NCBI GenBank assembly: GCA_003248655.1
Contig: QFPM01000004.1
Location: 1-64,000, forward strand
DNA length: 64,000 nucleotides
Direction: 5' to 3'
From: Microbacterium sp.
GTDB taxonomy: Bacteria; Actinomycetota; Actinomycetes; Actinomycetales; Microbacteriaceae
In this document: in pieces, positions 54,290-63,600 of the stretch
Layout: each line of letters begins with the position of its first letter
How positions within the stretch are numbered: the first letter of the stretch is position 1
Position numbers and translations under genes: made by a program
Notes under the pieces: model-generated
Told to the model about the DNA's origin: nothing
What the model saw: only the letters and a program-made list of their open reading frames with translations
Database searches by the model: none

Positions 54290-54981
54290 CGACGGCGGAG
54301 CAGCTCGCCGCTCGGCTCGCCGACGTGGATGCGCGCATCGCCGATGCCGCCCACGCGGCGGGCCGGGAGTCGTCGTCGATCACCCGGATCGTCGTGACGA
54401 AGTTCCACCCCGCGAACCTCGTCGACGACCTGGCGAGCCTCGGCGTGCGCGATGTCGGCGAGAGCCGTCAGCAGGAGCTCACGGCCAAGCGCGCCGAGCT
54501 CTCGACCCTCGAGGGTGTCCGATGGCACTTCATCGGGCAGGTGCAGACGAAGAAGGCGCGGGCCGTCCGCGCGGCATCCGACGTCGTGCACTCGGTCGAT
54601 CGCGACCGACTCGCCGACGCGCTGCACGCCGCCGATCCTGACGGCGTGCCGCTCGAGGTGTTCCTGCAGGTGAACCTGACCGACGACCCCGGGCGCGGGG
54701 GAGCGTCGCCCGGCGACGTCGAACCCCTAGCCGAGCACATCTCCGCCCGCTGCCCGTCGCTGCGACTTCGGGGGGTCATGGCGGTCGCCCCGCTCGCCGC
54801 GGCGCCCGCCGCCGCGTTCGAGCGCCTCGCCGCGTCTGCCGCCGCGGTGCGCCGTGTCGTTCCCGAGGCGGATGCCATGTCGGCGGGCATGTCGGGAGAT
54901 TTCGCCGAAGCCATCGCCGCAGGCGCGACACACCTGCGGATCGGCACGGCAATCACGGGCCCGCGGCCCGACCGCGGTTAA
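54286..54981 (+). CDS. yggS: YggS-family PLP-binding protein
   Basis: A 231-residue single-domain PLP protein of the YggS/PROSC/YlmE family with a role in PLP homeostasis. PLP-binding Lys39 lies in RIVVTKFHP; GESRQQEL, HFIGQVQTKKAR, and MSAGMSGDFAEAIAAGATHLRIG are family motifs. Coupled to ftsZ, as in most Gram-positive division clusters. The WHFIG and SMGMS-type motifs are present in slightly altered form. Confidence 0.93.
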   Translation: MTTAEQLAARLADVDARIADAAHAAGRESSSITRIVVTKFHPANLVDDLASLGVRDVGESRQQELTAKRAELSTLEGVRWHFIGQVQTKKARAVRAASDVVHSVDRDRLADALHAADPDGVPLEVFLQVNLTDDPGRGGASPGDVEPLAEHISARCPSLRLRGVMAVAPLAAAPAAAFERLAASAAAVRRVVPEADAMSAGMSGDFAEAIAAGATHLRIGTAITGPRPDRG

Positions 54982-55013
54982 CCTCGAAACCAGACGAGCA
55001 AACGGAGGATGCG

Positions 55014-55481
55014 ATGTCGAACCCCCTGAAGAAGACTATGGTGTACCTCGGCCTCGCCGACGAAGAGGACGTGTACGACGAGCCCGTCGCCGAGACACCC
55101 GCGCGTCGCGAGCGCACGTCCGAGCGGTCGGTCGAGCGTGCTGCGCCGGTGACGCCCCTGCACCGTCCCGCGGTCGTGCGCCAGCCGACCGCCGGCACGG
55201 TCAGCGAGATCCTCACGGTGCACCCCAAGCAGTACCGCGACGCGCAGCTGATCGCCGAGAACTTCCGCGACGGCATCCCGGTCATCATCAACCTCTCCCA
55301 GATGAGCGATGCCGACGCACGTCGCCTGATCGACTTCGCGAGCGGCCTGTCGCTCGGCCTCTACGGTCGCATCGAGCGGGTGACGAGCAAGGTCTTCCTC
55401 CTGTCGCCCGAGAACGTCGCGATCTCCGGTGACGGCACGCTGGCACCGGCGGATGCCGAGGCGGCACCCTTCACGCAGTAA
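55014..55481 (+). CDS. sepF: Cell division protein SepF
   Basis: 155 residues. N-terminal amphipathic membrane-targeting helix MSNPLKKTMVYLGLADEED, a charged linker, and a C-terminal DUF552 core (EILTVHPKQYRDAQLIAENF; VIINLSQMSDADARRLIDFA). SepF anchors FtsZ to the membrane in organisms without FtsA. CGGAGGATGCG precedes ATG 55014. Confidence 0.95.
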   Translation: MSNPLKKTMVYLGLADEEDVYDEPVAETPARRERTSERSVERAAPVTPLHRPAVVRQPTAGTVSEILTVHPKQYRDAQLIAENFRDGIPVIINLSQMSDADARRLIDFASGLSLGLYGRIERVTSKVFLLSPENVAISGDGTLAPADAEAAPFTQ

Positions 55482-55483
55482 CC

Positions 55484-55786
55484 GTGGAGATCGTGCGCCT
55501 GGCGGCATCCGTCGTCAACGTCCTTCTCGTCATCTACTTTCTCGTGCTCCTCGCGCGGCTCGTGCTCGAGTACATTCCGCTGTTCAACCGCGAGTGGCGA
55601 CCGAAGGGTGTGGGGCTCGTCCTCGCCGAGGTCGTCTACACGCTCACCGATCCGCCGATCAAGCTGTTCCGTCGGTTCGTTCCTCCGGTGCGCATCGGGG
55701 CTGTCGCGATCGACCTCGCCTTCACCTTCACGATGATTTTGGTGCTCGTCCTCATGTCCATCACCTCGGCTATTGCCGGAAGGTGA
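55484..55786 (+). CDS. YggT-family membrane protein
   Basis: A 100-residue protein with two hydrophobic segments (about 5-27 and 72-97) flanking the conserved YggT loop (NREWRPKGVGLVLAEVVYTL, TDPPIKLFRRFVPP). Members sit between sepF and divIVA in Gram-positive division clusters and are thought to support division or membrane homeostasis. GTG start 2 nt after sepF. Confidence 0.9.
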   Translation: MEIVRLAASVVNVLLVIYFLVLLARLVLEYIPLFNREWRPKGVGLVLAEVVYTLTDPPIKLFRRFVPPVRIGAVAIDLAFTFTMILVLVLMSITSAIAGR

Positions 55787-55897
55787 CGGCCTCCTCGCAC
55801 CCCCGGGGTGCGCGGACTATGCTGTCTCAATACCGGTTCGCCCCAGCGTGCCGCCCCCAGTCGGCCCCCGCGTGAGCCCCCGAAAGAGGAAACCATC

Positions 55898-56551
55898 ATG
55901 GCTCTGACTCCCGAAGACGTCGTCACCAAGCAGTTCCAGCACGTCCGCTTCAAGGAGGGTTTCGACCCCGATGAGGTCGACGACTTCCTCGACGAGATCG
56001 TCGTCGAGTGGCGCAAGACCATCGCCGAGAACGAGGAGCTCAAGGCGCGCGTGGCCGAGCTCGAGGCCGGCGCCGGTGCCGTCGCCCCGGTCGCCGTTGC
56101 GGCCCCGGAGCCCACCCCCGAGCCCGAGCCCGAGCCGGTTGTCGAGGCCATCGTCGAAGAGGTCCCCGCGCCCGCACCCGTCGCAGCGGCTCCGTCGCCT
56201 GCGGCCGAGGCTGTCGCAGGTGGCGCGGGCGGTGCAGCGGTGTCCGCCGGCATCATCGAGCTCGCTCAGCGCCTGCACGACGAGCACATCGCCGAGGGTC
56301 AGGCCCAGCACGACAAGCTCGTCTCCGAGGCGAAGGCGCAGGCCGCCGAGATCATCGCCGACGCCCAGGCCAAGAGCCGCGACGAGCTTTCTCGCCTCGA
56401 CGCCGAGCGCTCGACGCTCGAGACGCGCATCAGCGAGCTCCGTCAGTTCGAGCGTGACTACCGCGTTCAGCTGCGCGGCTTCATCGAGGACAAGCTGCGC
56501 GACCTCGACGTCACCGGCGTCGCGTCGGGCTCGTCCGTCTCGGCCTCCTGA
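55898..56551 (+). CDS. divIVA: Polar growth and division protein DivIVA (Wag31-like)
   Basis: 217 residues. N-terminal lipid-binding and coiled-coil region MALTPEDVVTKQFQHVRFKE, FDPDEVDDFLDEIVVEW; a Pro/Ala/Glu-rich linker at about 65-115; then a long coiled coil (AQRLHDEHIAEGQAQHDKLV onwards) that oligomerises at poles and septa. In actinobacteria it directs apical wall growth. ATG 55898 is set by AGAGGA upstream and the conserved N terminus. The linker contains a run of alternating Glu-Pro. Confidence 0.95.
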   Translation: MALTPEDVVTKQFQHVRFKEGFDPDEVDDFLDEIVVEWRKTIAENEELKARVAELEAGAGAVAPVAVAAPEPTPEPEPEPVVEAIVEEVPAPAPVAAAPSPAAEAVAGGAGGAAVSAGIIELAQRLHDEHIAEGQAQHDKLVSEAKAQAAEIIADAQAKSRDELSRLDAERSTLETRISELRQFERDYRVQLRGFIEDKLRDLDVTGVASGSSVSAS

Positions 56552-56559
56552 CCGGTCCG

Positions 56560-57225
56560 GTGGAGGACCGCACCAGACTGCGTTCCACGACGGCCGGCAT
56601 CCTCATCGCGATCCTCGGGGTGGCGGTGCTGGCCGTCGACCAGTTCACGAAGCATCTCGCGCTGGAGAACCTTCCTTTCCAGCAAGCCGTCCCCGTGTGG
56701 GGCGACGTCCTGCAGTTCTACCTCACGCGCAACTCGGGAGCCGCGTTCTCGCTGGGCGAGAACGTGACGTGGGTCTTCACGATCGTGCTCGCCCTCGCGG
56801 CGATGGTCGTGGTCGCGCTCGCCGTGCGCGGGGTCCGCTCGCGCTGGTGGGCGATCATCCTCGGGCTTCTGCTCGGCGGCATTCTCGGGAACCTCACCGA
56901 CCGGCTCGTGCGCGAGCCCGGCTTCGCCGTCGGGCATGTCATCGACTTCATCTACACGCCGTGGATGATGCCCGCGATCTACAACGTCGCCGACATGTTC
57001 ATCGTGACGTCGATGATCGCGGTCGCGCTCCTCGTGCTCGCGGGGCTGCGGCTCGACGGCACGCGCGCGAAGGATGCCCCGGCCGAATCGGATGCCGCGG
57101 ATAACGACACGGCGGATGCCGCTGATAACGACACGGCGGATGCCGCTGAGGCTGACATCGACGCCGAGCAAGACGCCACGGCGGAGGTCGACGCCGAGAC
57201 GCCCGCCCGCGGCGAGAGTCTCTGA
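56560..57225 (+). CDS. lspA: Lipoprotein signal peptidase LspA with acidic repeat tail
   Basis: Aspartic membrane peptidase cleaving prolipoprotein signal peptides; four membrane helices. Catalytic motifs: GGILGNLTDRL and YNVADMFIV, with the earlier AVDQFTKHLAL and RNSGAAFSL segments. The family is usually 150-170 residues; this one is 221 because of a cytoplasmic acidic tail of about 50 residues with an 8-residue repeat (DAADNDTA twice, then DAAEAD). GTG start 56560 is 8 nt after the divIVA stop. Confidence 0.93.
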   Translation: MEDRTRLRSTTAGILIAILGVAVLAVDQFTKHLALENLPFQQAVPVWGDVLQFYLTRNSGAAFSLGENVTWVFTIVLALAAMVVVALAVRGVRSRWWAIILGLLLGGILGNLTDRLVREPGFAVGHVIDFIYTPWMMPAIYNVADMFIVTSMIAVALLVLAGLRLDGTRAKDAPAESDAADNDTADAADNDTADAAEADIDAEQDATAEVDAETPARGESL

Positions 57226-57226
57226 C

Positions 57227-58144
57227 GTGCCCTCTCGCACGGTGCCCGTCCCGGACGGGCTGGACGGCGTCCGGCTCGATGCCGCGCTCGCGAAGCTCCT
57301 CGGCTTCTCACGCACCTTCGCGGCCGAGGTCGCCGAAGCGGGCGGCGTCCGCCTCGACGGGCGAACCCTCGGGAAGAGCGATCGCCTTCGGGCGGGGGGC
57401 TGGCTCGAGGTCGAGTGGGAAGACCGTCGCGAGCCCGAGATCGTGCCGATCGCCGTGCCCGACCTCGGGATCGTCTACGACGATGACGACATCGTGGTCG
57501 TCGACAAACCCGCGGGCGTCGCGGCGCATCCCTCGCTCGGCTGGGAGGGCCCGACCGTCCTCGGCGCCCTCGCCGCCGCGGGCTTTCGCATCGCGACGAC
57601 GGGCGCGCCCGAACGGCAGGGCGTCGTCCACCGCCTCGACGTCGGAACCAGCGGCCTGATGGTCGTCGCGAAGTCCGAGCGCGCCTACACCGCCCTCAAG
57701 CGCGCCTTCAAAGAGCGCGAGGTCGACAAGATCTACCATGCCGTCGTACAGGGACTGCCCGACCCGCTCGCCGGCACGATCGATGCGCCGATCGGCCGGC
57801 ATCCCTCGCACTCGTGGAAGTTCGCCGTGACTCCCGACGGCAAGGACTCGATCACCCACTACGACACGCTCGAGGCGTTCCCCTCGGCATCCCTGCTCGA
57901 GATCCACCTCGAGACGGGGCGCACGCACCAGATCCGTGTGCACATGGCGGCCCACCGGCATCCGTGCGTCGGCGACCCGCTCTACGGGGCCGACCCGACG
58001 CTGTCGGCGCGGCTGGGCCTCACGCGGCAATGGCTGCACGCGCACGAGCTGTCGTTCGCGCATCCCGTCACGACGGAGTGGGTCACGTTCACCAGCGAGT
58101 ATCCCGCCGACCTCGCGCACGCGCTCGAGGTGCTCCGCGGCTGA
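57227..58144 (+). CDS. rluD: 23S rRNA pseudouridine synthase, RluD-like
   Basis: 305 residues: an S4 RNA-binding domain (about 10-70; RLDAALAKLLGFSRTFAAEV) and the RluA-type catalytic domain with HRLDVGTSGLMV, catalytic Asp138, and GRTHQIRVHMAAHRHP. RluD modifies helix 69 of 23S rRNA. GTG 57227 lies just after the lspA stop; the open frame further up overlaps the lspA tail. The lspA-rluD pair is a common arrangement. Confidence 0.93.
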   Translation: MPSRTVPVPDGLDGVRLDAALAKLLGFSRTFAAEVAEAGGVRLDGRTLGKSDRLRAGGWLEVEWEDRREPEIVPIAVPDLGIVYDDDDIVVVDKPAGVAAHPSLGWEGPTVLGALAAAGFRIATTGAPERQGVVHRLDVGTSGLMVVAKSERAYTALKRAFKEREVDKIYHAVVQGLPDPLAGTIDAPIGRHPSHSWKFAVTPDGKDSITHYDTLEAFPSASLLEIHLETGRTHQIRVHMAAHRHPCVGDPLYGADPTLSARLGLTRQWLHAHELSFAHPVTTEWVTFTSEYPADLAHALEVLRG

Positions 58145-58189
58145 TCCCGGTCATCGCCGAGCATGCCGCGGGACGTACGCGCCGCGGCC

Positions 58190-58195
58190 TACGCT
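58190..58195 (+). promoter_or_regulatory. -10 box of the acyl-CoA synthetase gene, leaderless spacing
   Basis: TACGCT, 6 nt, then ATG 58202. Supports the internal start MNPLADRPWL rather than the in-frame ATG at 58163. Confidence 0.5.
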
Positions 58196-58201
58196 GACCT
58201 C

Positions 58202-59899
58202 ATGAACCCGCTCGCCGATCGCCCCTGGCTGGCGTCGTACGCCGATGGCGTTCCGGCCGACATCGAGCCGGTCACCCAGACCCTCGTCGACATGCTCGAG
58301 GATGCCGTCGCCCGGTACCCGCGCCGACCCGCCCTCGAGTTCTTCGGCGCGGTCACCACCTATCGCGAACTTGGCGATCAGGTCGCGCGCGCGGCGGCGG
58401 GACTCTGGCGCCTGGGTGTGCGCTCCGGCGACCGCGTCGCGCTGATTCTGCCGAACGCGCCGCAGCACGTCGTCGCGTTCTACGCGGCGCAGCGCCTCGG
58501 CGCGATCGTCGTCCAGCACAATCCGCGCTACACCCCGCCGGAGCTGCGGCACCTGTTCGAGGTCCATCACGCGAAGGTCGCGATCGTGTGGGATGCCGTC
58601 GCCGACACCGTCGCGGAGTTCCCCTCCGACATCCGCCCCGCCCACATCGTCGCGGTGACTCTGCCTGATGCCATGCCGTGGCGGATACGGGCTCTCCTGC
58701 GCCTACCCGTGCGCGCCGCGCGCGAGAAGCGGGCGGCGTTGACCGCGCGCCCGACCGCGAAGGGCGTCCTCCCGTGGGGGAAGCTCGCGGGCAGGCGCCT
58801 GCCGAAGGCCGCGGTGCGCCCGACGCTCGAAGACACCGCCGTTTTGCAGTTCACGAGCGGCACGACCGGGCGCCCGAAGGCGGCGGTGCTGACGCACCGC
58901 AACCTGCGCTCGAACGCGGCGCAGTCGGTCGCGTGGGTGCCGGGTCTCGAACTCGGCCGCGAGGTGTTCTACGGCGTGCTGCCGCTCTTCCACGCGTACG
59001 GGCTGACCCTGTGCATGACGACGGCGCTGTCGATCGGTGCGCGGATCGTGCTCTTTCCGACCTTCGACGTGTCGATGACCCTCGATGCGATCCGTCGTAC
59101 GCCGCCGACGTTCCTGCCCGCCGTACCGCCGATCTACGATGCGCTCGCGCGCGCGACGGCGCGCGCGGGTGTTGACCTGTCGAGTCTGCGCAACGCGATC
59201 TCGGGCGCCATGGCACTCCCGGCATCCACGGTCCTCCGGTGGGAGGAGGCGACCGGCGGCATCCTCGTCGAGGGCTACGGCATGACGGAGTCGTCGCCGA
59301 TCAGCCTCGGCAACCCGATGGGGCCGCGCCGGCGCACGGGCACGGTGGGGGTGCCGTTCCCGAGTACCGAGATCCGGGTCGTCGACCCCGACGACCCCAC
59401 GGCCGACCGCGCGCTCGGCGAGCCGGGGGAGCTCCTCGTGCGCGGGCCGCAGGTGTTCCAGGGGTACTGGAACCAGCCCGACGAGACCGCGCGGACGCTC
59501 CTCGCGGACGGTTGGCTGCGCACCGGCGACATCGTGACGGCGGATGCCGACGGCTTCGTCACGGTCGTCGACCGGCTGAAGGAGCTCATCATCTCGGGTG
59601 GCTTCAACATCAGCCCGAGCGAAGTGGAGCAGGCGCTCCTCCTGCACCCCGACATCGTCGACGCCGCGGTCGTGGGACTGCCGCGCGCGTCCGGCGGTGA
59701 GCAGGTCGCGGCTGCGGTCGTCCTGCGGGAAGGGGCGGTGTTCGACGACGACGCGATCCGCGAATGGACGCGCGGGCAGCTCACCGCGTACAAGGTGCCG
59801 AAGACCATGGTGCAGCTGGACACGCTACCGCGCTCGCTCGTGGGCAAGGTACAGCGCCGCGAAGTCCGCGAAGAGCTACTGCGCCGCCGCGTCGGCTGA
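58202..59899 (+). CDS. Acyl-CoA synthetase / AMP-dependent ligase
   Basis: 565 residues of the ANL superfamily: P-loop-like VLQFTSGTTGRPKAAVLTHR, substrate region LPLFHAYGLTLCM, VEGYGMTESSPISLGN, hinge TGDIVTADADGFVTVVDRLK and C-terminal Lys in PRSLVGKVQRRE. It looks like a medium- or long-chain FadD (FadD5/FadD-like), different from the FACS-type enzyme at 27999. An internal insert of Lys/Arg-rich sequence (about 155-190) may be membrane-associated. Physiological substrate unknown. Confidence 0.9.
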   Translation: MNPLADRPWLASYADGVPADIEPVTQTLVDMLEDAVARYPRRPALEFFGAVTTYRELGDQVARAAAGLWRLGVRSGDRVALILPNAPQHVVAFYAAQRLGAIVVQHNPRYTPPELRHLFEVHHAKVAIVWDAVADTVAEFPSDIRPAHIVAVTLPDAMPWRIRALLRLPVRAAREKRAALTARPTAKGVLPWGKLAGRRLPKAAVRPTLEDTAVLQFTSGTTGRPKAAVLTHRNLRSNAAQSVAWVPGLELGREVFYGVLPLFHAYGLTLCMTTALSIGARIVLFPTFDVSMTLDAIRRTPPTFLPAVPPIYDALARATARAGVDLSSLRNAISGAMALPASTVLRWEEATGGILVEGYGMTESSPISLGNPMGPRRRTGTVGVPFPSTEIRVVDPDDPTADRALGEPGELLVRGPQVFQGYWNQPDETARTLLADGWLRTGDIVTADADGFVTVVDRLKELIISGGFNISPSEVEQALLLHPDIVDAAVVGLPRASGGEQVAAAVVLREGAVFDDDAIREWTRGQLTAYKVPKTMVQLDTLPRSLVGKVQRREVREELLRRRVG

Positions 59900-59900
59900 A

Positions 59901-59938
59901 GTCTGGTCTGGTCTTGGTCTGGTCATATTAGGTAGAAT
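59901..59938 (+). promoter_or_regulatory. Promoter and operator-like repeats of the toxin-antitoxin pair
   Basis: GGTCTGGTC-type direct repeats (four TGGTC units in 59902-59924) precede TAGAAT (59933-59938), which lies 6 nt before the antitoxin ATG. Phd-type antitoxins bind repeats at their own promoter. Confidence 0.5.
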
Positions 59939-59944
59939 CGGGTC

Positions 59945-60217
59945 ATGTCAGACGTCGTTCCCATCTCCGAGGCGAAATCGCAACTGAGCCGCCTCGTCAA
60001 GCGCGCCCACGACGGCGAGGTGATCTATATCGGCGCCTACGGACGCGCGGAGGCGATGCTCGTCCCCATGCCGAAACGCCGCAGCATACCGATCGGCATC
60101 TGGAGGGATCGTCGCCCTGCCGGCGTCAGCTACGACACGTCGGAGCTCATCGAGGCCGACCCCGATATCACTGCGGACTTCCACGAGGCGATGGACCGGG
60201 ATGAGACTGCTCGTTGA
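59945..60217 (+). CDS. Type II antitoxin, Phd/YefM family
   Basis: 90 residues. The N terminus SDVVPISEAKSQLSRLVKRA is a Phd/YefM DNA-binding fold (strand, EAK helix, LVKRAHDGEVIYI). The C-terminal half, expected to wrap the toxin, includes SYDTSELIEADPDITADFHE. It overlaps the PIN toxin gene by 17 nt. Probable autorepressor of the promoter just upstream. Confidence 0.88.
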   Translation: MSDVVPISEAKSQLSRLVKRAHDGEVIYIGAYGRAEAMLVPMPKRRSIPIGIWRDRRPAGVSYDTSELIEADPDITADFHEAMDRDETAR

Positions 60218-60584
60218 CTCACATGTTTTGCTCTGGCTGCTGTACGAGCCCGAGCGGATCGGCCCGGACGCCATCCGCGCCATCGAGCAGTCGGAGTCTG
60301 TCGCCGTTTCTGTAGCCAGCCTTTGGGAGCTGACACTGAAGCACCGTGCGGGGAAGCTCCTGCCCGCTCCCACAGAGCTTGCGGAGGGAATCGACGCGCT
60401 GGCGCTCGACGAGCTCCCGCTCCTGCGTAGGCATGTTGTCGCCATGCGCGACGTTGTTCTTCCGCACGGGGACCCGTTCGACGCAGTACTGATCGCTCAG
60501 GCGCAGTCTGAAGCACGAACGTTCGTCACAGCCGACCGGATGCTCATCGCGTCGCGCTACGAGGCGATCGACGTGCGCCGCTGA
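60201..60584 (+). CDS. PIN-domain toxin (VapC type)
   Basis: 127-residue PIN nuclease. Acidic metal ligands: Asp6 (LLVDSHVLLW), Glu43 (SLWELTLK), Asp91/Asp94 (HGDPFDAVLIAQA) and Asp112 (TADRML). The HGDPFD motif is typical of PIN toxins paired with Phd-type antitoxins. Such toxins cleave tRNA or rRNA; the target is unknown. The 17-nt overlap with the antitoxin gene keeps expression coupled. All catalytic residues are intact, so it should be active. Confidence 0.9.
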   Translation: MRLLVDSHVLLWLLYEPERIGPDAIRAIEQSESVAVSVASLWELTLKHRAGKLLPAPTELAEGIDALALDELPLLRRHVVAMRDVVLPHGDPFDAVLIAQAQSEARTFVTADRMLIASRYEAIDVRR

Positions 60585-60587
60585 CAG

Positions 60588-60608
60588 CCCTCAGCTTCCA
60601 CCTGAGGG
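60588..60608 (+). terminator. Short hairpin after the toxin gene
   Basis: CCCTCAG (60588-60594) pairs with CTGAGGG (60602-60608), loop 7 nt. No T-run, so at best a weak terminator. Confidence 0.4.
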
Positions 60609-60664
60609 TGAGGCGACCTGGGCGATGTGCGCCGACGCGCGCCGCCTCTGTCGGAGGTCGTTCG

Positions 60665-60670
60665 TAGACT
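60665..60670 (+). promoter_or_regulatory. -10 box of dnaE1, leaderless spacing
   Basis: TAGACT, 6 nt, then GTG 60677; no Shine-Dalgarno. Same arrangement as aroG. Confidence 0.55.
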
Positions 60671-60676
60671 CGACCC

Positions 60677-63600
60677 GTGGCATCCGACTCCTTCGTTCAC
60701 CTGCACGTGCACAGCGAGTACTCGATGCTCGATGGGGCGGCCCGCATCAAGCCGATGGTCGAAGAGGCCGTCCGGCTCGGCATGCCCGCCCTCGCCGTCA
60801 CCGACCACGGCAACACGTTCGCGGCGTACGAGTTCTACAAGACGGCGAAGGATGCCGGTATCACCCCGATCATCGGCATCGAGGCGTACGTCACTCCCGG
60901 CACGCACCGCACCGACAAGTCGCGCGTGCGGTGGGGAACGCCCGAACAGTCGGGCGACGACGTCTCGGGCTCGGGCGCCTACACGCACATGACCCTGCTG
61001 AGCGAGACGACGGCGGGCATGCACAACCTCTTCCGCCTGTCGAGCCTGTCGTCGATGGAGGGGTACTACTTCAAGCCCCGCATGGACCGTGAGCTCCTGC
61101 AGAACTACAGCAAGGGCCTCATCGCGACGACCGGATGCCCCTCGGGCGAGGTGCAGACGCGCCTGCGCCTCGGCCACTACGACGCCGCTCGCGCGGCTGC
61201 GGCCGAGTTCCAGGACATCTTCGGTAAAGAGAACTACTTCGCCGAGATCATGGACCACGGCCTCGACATCGAGCGCCGCGTCATGACCGATCTTCTGCGG
61301 ATCGCGAAAGACCTCGACATCCCGCTCGTGGGCACGAACGATCTCCACTACACGCATCAGCACGATGCGGGTAGCCACGCGGCGTTGCTGTGCGTGCAGT
61401 CCGGCTCGACGCTCGACGACCCGAACCGCTTCAAGTTCGACGGCGACGGCTACTACGTCAAGAGCGCGGCCGAGATGCGGCAGGTATTCCGCGATCACCC
61501 CGAGGCGTGTGACAACACGCTGCTCATCGCCGAGCGTTGCAACGTCGAGTTCGACACGTCGGCGAACTACATGCCGCGCTATCCGGTGCCCGCCGGTGAG
61601 ACCGAAGAGAGCTGGTTTGTCAAAGAGGTCGAGAAGGGTCTGCACGAGCGCTACCCCACCGGCATCCCCGCCGAGGTGCGCGCACGCGCCGACTACGAGG
61701 TCGGCATCATCGCGCAGATGCGCTTCCCGGGCTACTTCCTCGTCGTCGCCGACTTCATCAACTGGGCGAAAGACAACGGCGTACGCGTCGGCCCCGGCCG
61801 CGGCTCGGGCGCGGGGTCCATGGCCGCCTACGCCATGAAGATCACCGACCTCGACCCGCTCCAGCACGGACTCCTGTTCGAGCGATTCCTCAACCCCGAG
61901 CGCGTCTCGATGCCCGACTTCGACGTCGACTTCGACGACCGCCGCCGCGGCGAGGTCATCCAGTACGTGACCGAGAAGTACGGCGACGAGCGCGTCGCGC
62001 AGATCGTCACGTACGGCACGATCAAGGCGAAGCAGGCGCTGAAGGATGCCGGGCGCGTGCTCGGGTTCCCGTTCAGCATGGGCGAGAAGCTCACGAAGGC
62101 GATGCCGCCCGCCGTCATGGGCAAGGACGTGCCGCTACAGGGGATGTTCGACCCGAAGCACGAGCGGTACAAGGAGGCGAGCGAGTTCCGTGTCGTCATC
62201 GAGAGTGACCCCGACGCGAAGACGGTTTACGACACCGCAGTGGGCCTCGAGAACCTGAAGCGTCAGTGGGGTGTGCACGCCGCCGGCGTCATCATGTCGA
62301 GCGAGCCGCTCATCGACATCATCCCCATCATGAAGCGCGAGCAGGACGGCCAGATCGTCACGCAGTTCGACTATCCCTCGTGCGAGGCGCTCGGCCTCAT
62401 CAAGATGGACTTCCTGGGGCTTCGTAACCTCACGATCATCACGGACGCGCTCGAGAACATCGAAGCCAACCGCGGCGAGAAGCTCGTGCTCGAAGACCTG
62501 GCGCTCGACGACGTGGCATCCTATGAGCTGCTCGCGCGCGGCGACACGCTCGGCGTCTTCCAGCTCGACGGCGGCCCGATGCGCTCGCTCCTGCGGCTGA
62601 TGAAGCCCGACAACTTCGAGGACATCTCGGCTGTGCTCGCGCTCTACCGCCCCGGCCCGATGGGTGTCGACTCGCACACGAACTACGCCCTTCGCAAGAA
62701 CGGGCTGCAGGAGATCACCCCGATTCATCCCGAGCTCGAAGAGCCGCTGGGCGAGATCCTCGACGGTACCTACGGCCTGATCGTCTACCAGGAGCAGGTG
62801 ATGGAGGCCGCGCAGAAGCTCGCCGGCTTCACTCTCGGTCAGGCCGATATCCTCCGCAAGGCAATGGGTAAGAAAGACCCCGCGGTGCTCCAGAAGCAGC
62901 AGAAAGACTTCTTCGCCGGGATGACGGCGAACGGTTTCTCGTCCGACGCGCAGAACGCGCTGTGGAAGGTGCTCGTCTCGTTCGCCGACTACGCCTTCAA
63001 CAAGGCGCACACCGCCGCGTACGGCATGATCTCGTACTGGACCGCGTATCTGAAGGCGCACTACCCCGCCGAGTACATGGCGGCGCTCCTGACGAGCGTC
63101 GGCGACTCGAAAGACAAGATGGCGGTCTACCTCAACGAGTGCCGCCGCATGGGCATCAAGGTCCTGCCGCCCGACGTCGGGGAGTCGATCCGATACTTCG
63201 CGGCCGTCGGCGAAGACATCCGCTTCGGACTCGGCGCCGTCCGCAACGTCGGTGCGAACGTCGTCGAGGGCATCGTCGCGGCCCGCACCGATGCGGCATA
63301 TACGTCGTTCCACGACTTCCTCGGCAAGGTTCCCGTACACGTTGCGAACAAGCGCACCATCGAATCACTGATCAAGGCTGGCGCCTTCGACTCGCTCGGA
63401 TCCACGCGCCGCGCGCTCATGGAGATCCACGAGGATGCCACGGAGCAGGCCGTGCTCGACAAGCGGCGTGAGGCCAATGGCGAGGTCGGGTTCGACTTCG
63501 ACAGCCTGTGGGCTGACGACGAACCGCAGCAGGTGCAGAAGGTGCCCGAGCGCCCGGAGTGGACGAAGAAGGACAAGCTCGCATTCGAGCGAGAGATGCT

